64,000 nt of DNA from Ptychodera flava (taxonomy: Eukaryota > Hemichordata > Enteropneusta > Ptychoderidae). The number at the start of each line of letters is the position of its first letter. Within the stretch, counting starts at the first letter, position 1. The notes beneath the pieces are model-generated. The model saw only the letters and a program-made list of their open reading frames with translations. It did not search any database and was not told the origin of the DNA. Shown piece after piece: positions 41,901 to 54,255 of this stretch. A program made the position numbers and the translations under genes. Location of the stretch: positions 26,226,080 to 26,290,079 of the forward strand of contig NC_091929.1 in assembly GCF_041260155.1 (NCBI RefSeq), written 5' to 3'.

Positions 41901-44900
41901 TCTCTCCTGTAGTCTTTAAGGAACTGTCCTGCACCCATGTTGATGTACCTTGACACAATTTGTGAGTACATTTTCATTGCAATGTCATGGCTTATGTTGA
42001 TATGTTCACCCAGGAATAGGTTTTGGAATGTGATGAAGATGTCACTATTGTTGAGAAGACTGTCTTTTGCATTTGAACCAGTGATACATGCTGTTGATGA
42101 AGGTGAGCTATTGTTAGTAGCTTTATCCTTTCCTGTTCCAACTTTAGGAAAAACAAGTATGTTTCATCTGTGACATGGATAAGCCCATGTCTGGAATATT
42201 GGCGACTGTCTGTCACCCGCAGTGTTTCTGGATACTTTGAAACCCTGTGTATCAGTGTCTCTGGAACTGTCAGAAAGTCCAGAGATTGCTTTGTCTGGTA
42301 TTCCAATTTCAACCGTTCATGGACTTTCTTATCAGTTGAGTACAGATTGTTTTTTATGTATTTTCTACTGCTTTCAATTTCTTTACGAAGTGTCCAACCA
42401 GCCAGGTAGCGTATTTTTCCTCTGCCATCACTCCCGATTTCTTCTACATCTACAATATTTGGCGTCTCTTCAAGACTTCTGTTTTCTGCAAGGGAAATAA
42501 GACAGTGCACCTGCAGATCATTAATCTTCCATACGATGTTAGTTAGTAGGGTGAAGTGTTCGTCTTTCATACTGGTGACAGGGATACCAAAAAGGGATGC
42601 ACCTTCTTCCATTAAGCTGTGTTCGTTGCAGATTTCATGCAGTGCACCAGCCATGTTCTTGAAATCTGCTGGTTTAAGCTTTACTTCTTCATTTTCTTCA
42701 ATTCCTTTCTTTGTAGCACAAAAGATCTTCAGCCATTGTATCTTTATAAATAAAATAAACAGCTCTGGCATACTTTCTAATTTGTCAATCAGACAGTTCA
42801 AACGCCTGGGTAGTGAATCTTTCATTTCAGCAAATGGAGAAACATCTTTAAGTTCATGTAGGAATGTGTCTGCATTGAAGTCATGTGGGAGTTCTTCTAG
42901 CTCTCTGTGGCTTTTCTCCATACTGGCATAAATGTCCCTCAAATCTATGGTAGTCTCATCACTATTATCCCCATCATATATTGACTGTACATATGCCTCT
43001 TCATCATTATTTCTCCTCATTTGGATATCCTCACTGCATACTATGTCACACTCTACATCTTTGCTGCAACAGGCAATATCTTCTGGCACTTTTCGACTCT
43101 GAATGCATAGTGTTTCATAGAAAGAAGATACCTGGCTGTTGACTGGAAGCATCCTCTGTGGGGTAAAACCAATTAACTGAACTGTATCTTTTGATTTTGC
43201 CCTTGAAAGTGACACGTACAACTGCCCTGGAACGAATTCGTTGCCTGCGTGTACAACGACATTCTTGATTGTTTGTCCCTGACATTTATGTGATGTCATT
43301 GCCCAGCAGAGCTTCAGAGGGATTTGACAGCGCCTTCCTATCTCAACTCCTGGTCGTTTTTAAAAATCCAGACTTGACGTTGCACAGACACCTGTATCAT
43401 GCTGTCCTCAAAGGCTACAACAGGATTTCCATTTTCATCCACTCCTTTGAAAAAGCCAGTACTCCCATTGTGTAGGCTGTTACTGAGATTGTATACCAAC
43501 ATCACAGGAGCCCCAACCTTTAGTAAGAGCTTCTTTGGTGCAATGGCACGCCTTTCCACTTCATGCATGTCCCCTTTATCAACTGCCTGGAAAACATGGC
43601 ATTGTCCTGTTAACTTATCAAGTTGACATATGTTGTGGAAGTCCACATCTGCATTATGGAAGTAGATGTGGGTTTGGTTTTCTGGGTTTGGCAGAGACCG
43701 CTTCAAAGTGTTGAGGAAATCCAATGTGCGAGGACTGCATTGACCGAGGCGGACACTATTCAAAGCTTGGAGGAACTCTTGCTGATTGTGTTGCTGTCTA
43801 TAGATAGTTTTGAGGACCATGTTGTGTCTGAAGGTTTTCTCCCACAATGGGGACTGGAATGGGTATTCTCCATCATCTACATGGCTTGGTACTGGTGGTA
43901 ATTGATGGAAGTCTCCAATTGCAATTACTTGGATACCACCAAATGATTGCTTTCCTTCTCTGCATACTTTACTTAGCGTAGCGATGACATTGAACAGACG
44001 AGCACTGACCATGGAAACTTCATCAATTATGAGTACATCAACTTCTCTCAACTGTGTAGCAACATACTCCTTTGCATTTTTGATAATGTCTTGAATGGCT
44101 TGGTCAGCCAATCCGATTCCAAAAAAACTGTGAATTGTTTTAGACTTTTCTGGCAGGTCATCATATATGCTGCAGGCTGCACCAGTAGGACACACAATCT
44201 GTACATTTTTGGAAGTAGTTCTGGTAAAGTTCTCGTATATTTTCTTTACAAGGTAACTTTTACCACTTCCAGCTGGGCCAGTGATGAAGATATTGTGACC
44301 AAGCAGTGCTAACTCCACACACTTTTGTTGTTCCTCTGACAGGCTACAAGGCAAAGTTTTGAAGATCATTAGTTTTCTCAATAAGAAAAGATAAATCTTA
44401 TCTGTACAAAACTTCCAGAAATCTCTCAAGTGAACTCTCCATATTATTTTCGGATATTTTAAATTGTTAAAATTACTTCAAGAATTTAAGTAATACAATT
44501 CAGATTTATGGAGATATCCGGAAGCTATGTTCAGGAAATGATATGTTAGATATTTAAAATCTTGAACTCAATTTGAAGCTGATATCTAACAAAAAATATT
44601 ACAACAAATGACAGACATCTTATTTTCCTGGAAAGAGAAAGCAACAATTTAACAACTGTTTCTGCAAATTTGATAAAATAGCTAAAAACATAAATCTATC
44701 AATGGTTATACACTGCTTTTGAACACGCACAGTTAAATCCACTACACACTTTCAGTCTCCAGGGTAATATGACATCAATAACATTGAACAGTTTCATTAA
44801 ATGCTGAAAATGCTTAAATGCTTAAAACTTCTTCAATATGGCATGCATCATGCACAACCTCATGAGACTGATCAATGAAAGTTGATTTGTTGCATAATAT

Positions 44901-46271
44901 AATGAAAATGATCAAATCTGTAGTCAAAACCAAGGGAAACACAAATCAAAAAGTACATCACTCTCAATTTATATTATTGATCTGTCTCTAAGGAAAAGTC
45001 TTTAAAAACTTTCATGCAAATGTACTACTGAAAATGTAGACTGATAAAACCTTAAAGTAAACACTTAGTTGTTTAAGTGTTTAAAGGCCCATGAACTGTA
45101 AATTTCAAATGATTTTATTCATGTAGGTGAAATCACGCATCACTAATTTGTAAATGAAAAAAGACAAGTGGGTATCCAACTCAAATATGGCTGCATTTAT
45201 ACTTGTATGCAAAAAGGAGACGTGTAGTGTGACACCATACTAATATGCAAAAACACCCACACATTTGACATGGAAGTAACATTTGTTACAATCTTGATGG
45301 AAATACTATGGTGTCAACCAATGAATGGGACACATGTAATTTAATGGATGTTTTCTCTGTTACTTTGCAACATGACTTGCATACTTTTTGAAAGTGGCAG
45401 GAAATTCACAATGCAATAAACATGACTTTACTTTTGGGTGTTTCTGTCACAAATACATATTTTCTCACGTTTAAAGCCAACGACATTATTGTGAGTTGGA
45501 AATCAAAGATTAATTGGGAATTTAAGAGAATATATTTTTAAGTCAAAATATTTCACAGTTACAGCTGATGGACCTTTATTAACACATTGGGTAATTAATT
45601 ATTTGAAAATACAAATTAATGAAATTCAGGATTTTATAAAAAAAATGAAAAAGTAATTAATTGAACTATTTTAACAAAAAAGTATAACTCTGACTTGATG
45701 TATTTTATTTATACATGTGTGGTAACATATGTAAACTGGGCAGACTGAAGAAGCTATCTGCCCTTATTATCATACAGTCCTAAAATGTCAGCATAACATA
45801 CCTCATACCTGGTTTCTCAATAATATAAATGCTACCTTGATAAACAATACCCAACAATACAAATAAAATCAGTTACAAATTTAAAAAATACAAATGTATT
45901 GACACATAACACCCTACAGTACAAATCAATTTCAGTTAAAAAAATAAAATGATATAAATGACAACATCCTCTTCTTTAAAGCATAACACCCCATACACTT
46001 GTACTTGCAAACACATACAGAATTCCTTTCTAGTAGAGAAACCACATACATGTACAGTGCAAGGTATAGTTGTACTGAAAAATCTAATATCACAGTACTC
46101 TGACTGGTGGTTCAAGTAATATTGATCTTACTGGTGGTTGTTTACATTTGGAGGATGTTGCCATCTTCATGGCACGTCTGTCAGAGCAACATGTTTATTC
46201 TATTTTATATACACTCCATGAGATCTCTGAGTATATATATGTGTGTTGTGTGTGTGTGTGTGTGTGTGTGT

Positions 46272-46305
<34 letters not shown>

Positions 46306-49300
46306 ACAGACAGACAGAGAGACAGACAGACAGAGACAAACAGGAGAGAGACAGACAGACAAACAGACAGAGAAACAGACATAGAAACAGGCAGATAGAC
46401 AGAGATGCAGACACAGAGATCATATGGAGAGATATGCACATTTCAAAATACAAGCATGCAAAGCATATTTGTTTTGTACCTCTGTGACATGACTTTTCAT
46501 ATACAAAACATTGCATCATTGCAGGAGAAACTGTAAACACAAATACTAATTGTTTTACTTACCAGCGCCTGCTGTTGACAACTCACTGATTTGTAAGCTT
46601 ATCAATAGTATCCACGTTTCTGCTCACAAGATCGAGAATGAAAAATAATGTCAGAGGTTGGTAAATCGCCATCACTTATATTATGTCACGTGCCGATCAA
46701 TCAAGCATCGTTGAATATTTATATTAGATGCTAATGACTTATTATCAATGGTGAATATTCATACCCCTCAGATATTGCCCAAGCTGGAGAGGCAGCTGAG
46801 CTGGAGGCGGCGGTACCGAATCCCCCCCCCCCCCCCCCCGATCTCCCCACTATGCTCGCATACAATGATACATGCAATATTCTGCGTATATATTCGTGCA
46901 GACATTACATTGTAAAGGCCAACGATCCGGACTGAGTCTGTGATCTCCTTCACAAATGCACGGTCACTCGAGTAACCGTACCAAACGTCAGGCATCTTCA
47001 CTGCTTTGCTGTGAGGACACAAACACATCGATAGGGCAGCCGCAGGAACAACTTTAGTACCATGGTTTGCAGGGGAAGGACGCGACTGAATTCACAAACG
47101 CACTCACTCCAAATGCTTACCTTGCGTATAAATTATCCTGTCGTTTTACAATAGAGTGATACAGATCGATGGACTGTCTGGAGAAACGTGAGGAAACCGC
47201 TGAACAGCACGTTGTATTTTCCCGCGAGTACACCAGGCGTAAACAACATCCGGGCTCGTACTTGAGCGAGTGTACATTGTCGTTGTGAATGAGTATTCCA
47301 GGTGATAGTTTACAGGAAAAGACGGGTTGATTTGTCATTGGTATCCATATAAGTATTATTTTACAAGAATGGAAATTGAATGAAGTTGAGATGGCGAAGT
47401 TTAAACTGTAGTGAAATTTTGCGTTGGGACAAGCCTCCTCATGTATTAGTAATGAGAGCTGGCCGAAGCAGCCTTTACAGGGCCCCCAATTGGTCAATTT
47501 AAATGCCCAGTGACGAAAGCGCCGTCACCATCGACCGGGAAGTTTAAATGTGATCGATTTTGACCGGGTACGACTTGGAAATCGCCGTTTTTCCACTCGT
47601 TTGCAGGTCGGTAGTTCAAGTGAAGCCCAAATTAGGTCAGTGAGATAAATTTCAGTGCCTATGATAGCACATTTCAATCGATCGCTCGTGAATGGGGTGT
47701 TTTTTCTGGGCCTTGAAGGTGGCTGATGAGCCTTGATCAGGGGCATCTCGATTCCACCCTTGGTTGTATTTAAGGACGGGAGTGACGTTGAGCGACCTAC
47801 GTCGTTTTTTGGTCACGATTACAGTTTTCTTTTACAATTATCTACAACATCGACAAACAACAGCAAGGAATGACACGTTGTTTTTTAATATTTTTTATTA
47901 TCGTCATCATCATCACCATCAACAACAACAATAACAACAATAACAACAACAACAACAAGATTACTCAGTTCCCTGTGGTTGTAGAGTTCGTGAAGCACTC
48001 ACGCACGCATGCTCACTATCATACATCGCACATACACACTTTATCGAAGCGAAGAAACGAATTTCATCGCTTTAACTGGGCGAACGATAACCTCGGGGAC
48101 AATTCTGTCCACCAGCAGTGTTACCTACCCAGGGTAGAAAATTCGGATAGTTTTCAATCGGATTCGAACCCACAACATACGGCATCAGTCGCCTAGCTGG
48201 GAGGCCACAGACAGAACCAGTCGGCTAAATCTCCACTCCCAAAAAAGAGTGGTTCAATAGCCGGCTAAGTTGTTACATTTTTCTGACTGAGACCGCTCAA
48301 CACGTTGTAGAGTTCGTGAAGCACTCACGCACGCATGCTCACTATCATACATCGCACATACACACTTTATCGAAGCGAAGAAACGAATTTCATCGCTTTA
48401 ACTGGGCGAACGATAACCTCGGGGACAATTCTGTCCACCAGCAGTGTTACCTACCCAGGGTAGAAAATTCGGATAGTTTTCAATCGGATTCGAACCCACA
48501 ACATACGGCATCAGTCGCCTAGCTGGGAGGCCACAGACAGAACCAGTCGGCTAAATCTCCACTCCCAAAAAAGAGTGGTTCAATAGCCGGCTAAGTTGTT
48601 ACATTTTTCTGACTGAGACCGCTCAACACGTTGTAGAGTTCGTGAAGCACTCACGCACGCATGCTCACTATCATACATCGCACATACACACTTTATCGAA
48701 GCGAAGAAACGAATTTCATCGCTTTAACTGGGCGAACGATAACCTCGGGGACAATTCTGTCCACCAGCAGTGTTACCTACCCAGGGTAGAAAATTCGGAT
48801 AGTTTTCAATCGGATTCGAACCCACAACATACGGCATCAGTCGCCTAGCTGGGAGGCCACAGACAGAACCAGTCGGCTAAATCTCCACTCCCAAAAAAGA
48901 GTGGTTCAATAGCCGGCTAAGTTGTTACATTTTTCTGACTGAGACCGCTCAACACGTTGTAGAGTTCGTGAAGCACTCACGCACGCATGCTCACTATCAT
49001 ACATCGCACATACACACTTTATCGAAGCGAAGAAACGAATTTCATCGCTTTAACTGGGCGAACGATAACCTCGGGGACAATTCTGTCCACAGCAGTGTTA
49101 CCTACCCAGGGTAGAAAATTCGGATAGTTTTCAATCGGATTCGAACCCACAACATACGGCATCAGTCGCCTAGCATCAACCCAACTTGTAAAAAACCTTC
49201 ACCCTATTTGTAACACTAACCCAATTTGTAACAAACCTTCACCCCATTTGTAACACTAACCCATTTGTAACAAAACTTAACTCTATTTGTAACACTAACC

Positions 49301-52300
49301 CAACTTGTAAAAAAACAATCGGTTTTGTTGAAATTTGATGAAATTTGCATATTTTCATTTTAGGGGCAATTTTCCTGATTTTTCCTTGTGGAAACTCATT
49401 TCTTTCGGAAGCTGCTCGTGAGATTGTTCAGAATTTCGGTGTGCAGGTTCCCAGGAATAATACTCGTACGTTGTGCAGATATATGACAAATCTAATTTGA
49501 GGGCAATTTTCACAAATCAGACGATTTAGACAAGATTATTATTGTTATTTTCTGTACCTTTGGTGAATGATCTTGCATTCATTTATTCATACATTTTAAG
49601 TGGTCAAAGTCGATCTCAGCTGTTTTGGTAAGTTTTGTTTTATATTAAAAGTTGCTGTTGTTTGAATATTTAAAGCATGCTGAAATCAATACTGGTGAAG
49701 AGTACACAACACCCACTCTGTTTGCGGATAGACAAGATAAACCATAAACGAAACATTTTCTGGTACAGAAGAGAAAATGAAAGTCTGTTCTCCATTGTCT
49801 ATATATCACCATGCATGAATTTTAACATTTTTGCATACTATTTTGACATTTTGTGGTTTTTTAATGTAATCTTGATTAGGTTACATTAATGAAAATAAAT
49901 GTTAACTTCTTTAATATAAATTGATGTGGCAATGTTTGTTTGTCATAGGAAAGATTTGTAGTGATTCACCTTATGTAGAGGGCAAACATAAAGTCGTCTT
50001 TTTATACAGTAATAGAGTTATTTCTGACATTTTTCATAACTTTTAAGGTTCTGCATCGACATTATTTTATACACTTTAAAGGTATACAGTCACCTGTAAG
50101 CTGAATATGCCCATATATGGTCAAAGGGGCGTTCCTTGGTATTCATGCCAATGTGAAGGCACTGTTTTTGACAAGCGGCCACCCGCTTAAAATCTGTGAT
50201 TGGTTAGATTTCTCTTTCCATGGTAAACGTGGCAAAATAGGTACAGGTGACAGTATACCTTTAAGAAGTCATGTGTGCGTAATAAGGAAACACACTGCTC
50301 ACTCGCCCGGCAACTAGAACTGATTGACAACTCGCCCATGGCGTATTGATTTTTCTCTAAAAGCAGTTTAGAAGTTAAAACGCGGAATCGTTGTGAGAAA
50401 CTCCTTTTGTTTTGTAAAAAAAATAAAATAAATTCTTTGCTTGTGCATCTGATAAGCATAGTATTCCCTAATATTTTTCTCCGTTCGACTTGGAAAATAC
50501 TTGTGACGTAATGACTGTGTCACCATTCGTCTTCAACTCGTGGTTACATGGTCATTACGTCACGAGTATTTTCCTTCGCCGAACAACGAAAAATATATAG
50601 CAATAATATCGAAGTATTTAGTAAAGCAGCAGGCAGTATTAGGGACATGAATGTATGAATCCTGCTTTTAAAAAATGCGCACTGCAGTAAACGAGGCCAT
50701 GTACCATTACACTGCGTCATACTACTGCCTTGTTGAACCTGGCTGGACATACAGTGTCGTCCGTCTTAAAGTGGCACTCCCATTTGGTAACATTTTTAAA
50801 ACACATTTTTTTAGTGCCAACGGTCGATATTTGACGTGGCGACTGCGCGCGGATCGCGAGATATCGATAAAAACATGTCTTCAAAAAAGTAAAAGTTTGA
50901 ATTCCGGTGGCCCACCTAAATTCAGCTTCCGAACATCGAACGTTCGGCACTTGGGCCATTTTCAACTAAGCTATGGAGTACGAGTCTACACTGACGCTGC
51001 TGTACGCCACAGTACCACTTGCCTCGGTGATCGGTCATGCCCCATTGGAGAAAGCTGAGTCTTACTGACTTGGTGATAAAACGAAAAACAATTTTTGCTG
51101 ATTCCACCAGAATTCGCATAGATGACTTGCCCAGTTACGTGCGGTTGATACACAGTGGCCACCGCGTGGTATGCATAGACGCATACCACGCGCGCGGCGA
51201 ACCACACCTACTGTGTGGCAGACGACAAAATGTAGTCATCGGAGGCGGCTAATATTTAACACGTAAAAACGTATGTTTATATGGTATTGGTTAAAAATAT
51301 AATACAACTGATTTAGAATAATGACAACAACAAAGCTATGAAGAAGTTTTCAAAAACTGACCTGTGTTAAAGGCATAATGCTGTATATAAAGTCTTCGCA
51401 GTGGGAGGTAAAATTGCGTCGTTCGAACTTATTATGGAGTCCCTAGAACATCGTCAATCATCACAACAACAAACCTTCGGTTGGTTTCGCGTCATAATCA
51501 GAAACGATCGTAAAACTTCAGGATGTGAAAAATACGCTCGGGAAATGAAATGTTTTTATCGATATCTCGCGATCCGCGCGCAGTCGCCACGTCAAATATC
51601 GACTGTTGGCATTAAAAAACTGTGTTTTAAAAATGTTACCAAATGGGAGTGCCTCTTTAACGTTGGTCATTATTTCTTTGCTTCGAGTTTGAATGGAAAG
51701 TTTGAAAATACTGATGAATTCCGTGTTTTTCAAATATATTTGAATAAAATCATCGAACCTTAACAAGAAGTGATATTCTCATAAATGATGGAAGTTGTTT
51801 TGCAAGCGTCGGAAGCTGAGTGAGTTATACCATCCGTATCCTTCACTTAAGCGAGTATTGTTGGCCTGCCACACACACTGTTTTTGTTGCCCAGCAACAT
51901 CAGAGTGAGAAATGTGATGGTTTCATCAGTAAGGTGCTAATTAGTATCCTGTCTCAGCCTTCTCATATTATCAGTAAATTACTTTCATCGCGGATGACTG
52001 ATAGTCCAATTAGTGGCATGGAATAGTGTTTGGTTAAATGATCACCGAAGGGAAATTTGTCGATCTATACACATTCGTACGTGTGCTAGCTAACAAAACT
52101 TATTTGTGACAAGGCAACACTGCCTGCAGTAGGCTGCGTTCACAAATAGTGGTAGGGGCAGGCTAGAGAAATCGCGATTGAAATTTTATTTTTATTCATA
52201 TCCCGCCATCAATACCCTCAATAAAATTTCAAATCCCCCATCTATATGATGAAAACTTTTCCAGCCTACCCCTAATTATTTAGCCGCATATTGAAGGGAT

Positions 52301-54219
52301 GTACGCACAGAAAAATTAAAAATGTATTGCACAGTACAGCTCGCAGATGTCAGACACTACCGTTTTTGACGCACGCATAAATATTCTGTGATGGTTATAT
52401 AAATGTTGTAAGAGTTTGTAGAACCATATTCCTAAATGGTTCATTTTTAAATGCACCAGTGGACTTTAAGATCTGTCAAGTTAATCCAAATATGGACGGG
52501 TCAATTGAACTCGCTGAAGAGCACCAAATGACGACCATGAGAGAGTATGCAAATTGTGAATTCCTGGCTACACGCTGCTAAATAATGAACCAGATATGAA
52601 CTGAATATGCTCACGTGTTTTAAAACAGGTTCATTAATAGTAGTGCACCTCACAGGGCAATGAGATATATGTTATCACTATATGTAGCAGGTTTTTCTCA
52701 ACTTCGCACAGTACTCACAGAGTTTAATCACTAATTACAAAACTTTATTTAATATGCAAATGAGCTGTTCATTAACTTGACGCTGCTCAATGCTTTATGA
52801 GACAACTAGATATCCATCAGATCAACATTTGTAGCACGTTTTATTTAATTTAATGCTGTAATTTTAGAGTAATGTCACTAATTACAAAGTTCATTAAATA
52901 TGCAAAGAAACCCTAAATTAACTTGACACTGTTCAATGATTCATAGCAAAATTAAATATTTATCAAATCAATATATGTAGCACGTTTCACAAAATTTTGG
53001 TGGCGAAATTTCAGAGTTATATACCTAATTACAAAGTTTATTAAATATGCAAATGAACCCTTAATTAACTTTACACTACTAAATCCTTTACAATACAGTT
53101 AGATATCTGTCGTATCAGTATATGCAGCAGATTTCATCACATTTGATGCAGTTATTTCGGAGTTATATGACTAATTATAAGACTTCATGAAATATGCAAA
53201 TGAGCTAATTATTAACTTGACACTGCTCAATGCTTCTCAGTACAATTGGATATTTATCATATCAACATCTGTAGCAAGTTTCATCAAATTTAACGCTGTA
53301 ATTTTGTAGTAATATCACTAATTACAAAGTTCATTAAATATGCAAATGAATCCTTAATTAACTTCACACAACTAAATGCTCTACACCACAATTAGATATG
53401 TGTCGGATCAGTATCTGCAGCAGATTTCATCACATTTGGTGCAGCTATTTTGGAGTTACATACTAATTACAAAACTTCATAAAATACGCAAATGACCTAT
53501 TTGTTAATTTGACACTGTCAAATGCTTCTCAGTACAATTAGATATTTATCAAAACAATATCTGTACCCAATTTCACTGACTTGGGTGCCGTAATTTCAGA
53601 GTTATATACCTAATTACAAAGTTCATTAAATATGCAAATCAACCTTTAATTAATTTCACACTACTAAATGCTTTACACTACAGTAAGATATCAGTCGGAT
53701 CAGTATCTGCAGCAGATTTCATCACATTTGGTGAAGTTATATCGGAGTTATATGACTAATTACAAACCTTCATAAAATATGCAAATGAGCTATTTATTAA
53801 CCTGACACTGCCTATTGCTTCTAAGTATAATTAGATATATATCAGATCAATATTTGTTGCAAGTATCATCAAGTTTGGTGCAGGAATTTCAGACTTATCT
53901 CACTAGTAACAAAAGTTCATTAAATATGCAAATGAGAAGATAATTGACATGACACTCACAATATCATCATAATGTTCTTAGATTGTCATCTGTGAAAAGT
54001 TTCATGAAATTTGGTGCAGTATTTCTTGATATATGTCTACACTGTCATTACCGTCTCCATGGGGAAACCATTGTACGGAAAAAAACAATATTGCATAACT
54101 TCATTAATATGCAAGCCACACTAACCAAAATCTAATCAGTTCTTGCAAGTAGCATATGGTACCTGTGTACCAAATCTGACTTGAATCCGTTAAGGCATAT
54201 TTGAGTTATCGTGTAAACA

Positions 54220-54255
<36 letters not shown>

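Larger units (their letters stand above)
32086..47977. mobile_element. 15.9-kb P-superfamily DNA transposon carrying a Pif1 helicase
   Basis: Both ends are visible. The left end begins CACAGGGAACTGAGTAATCT and the right end is its reverse complement. The flanks on both sides read GTTGTAG (32,079-32,085 and 47,978-47,984), a 7-bp target duplication, and the uninterrupted sequence with a single GTTGTAG is present in each intact unit of the surrounding 326-bp array. The element carries a P-type transposase on the plus strand and a Pif1-family helicase on the minus strand, converging in the middle, each starting near a terminal inverted repeat. Drosophila P elements also have CA...TG ends, but with 31-bp repeats, 8-bp duplications and one gene. 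Nearly identical arms imply recent insertion. Both genes have frame breaks, so this copy may be inactive unless they are sequencing errors. Confidence 0.95.

Noticed and set aside
46768-47028. 86-codon minus-strand frame as a helicase N-terminal exon
   Set aside because: It reads into a C run as poly-Gly and lacks any helicase or known motif; kept only as possible leader region.
32086-47977. Helitron or Polinton identity for the large element because of the helicase
   Set aside because: It has long inverted repeats, a target duplication and a P-type transposase, and no Rep, polymerase B, integrase or capsid gene is visible.
47870-48848. Three identical 68-residue frames in a row
   Set aside because: They are the same segment of the 326-bp tandem unit, start from a non-ATG codon and have no protein features.
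47985-49173. CRISPR array
   Set aside because: The repeat unit is 326 bp with no spacers and the genome is eukaryotic.
47985-49173. Functional tRNA genes
   Set aside because: The A and B boxes are present but no proper acceptor stem or anticodon loop can be drawn; it looks tRNA-derived.
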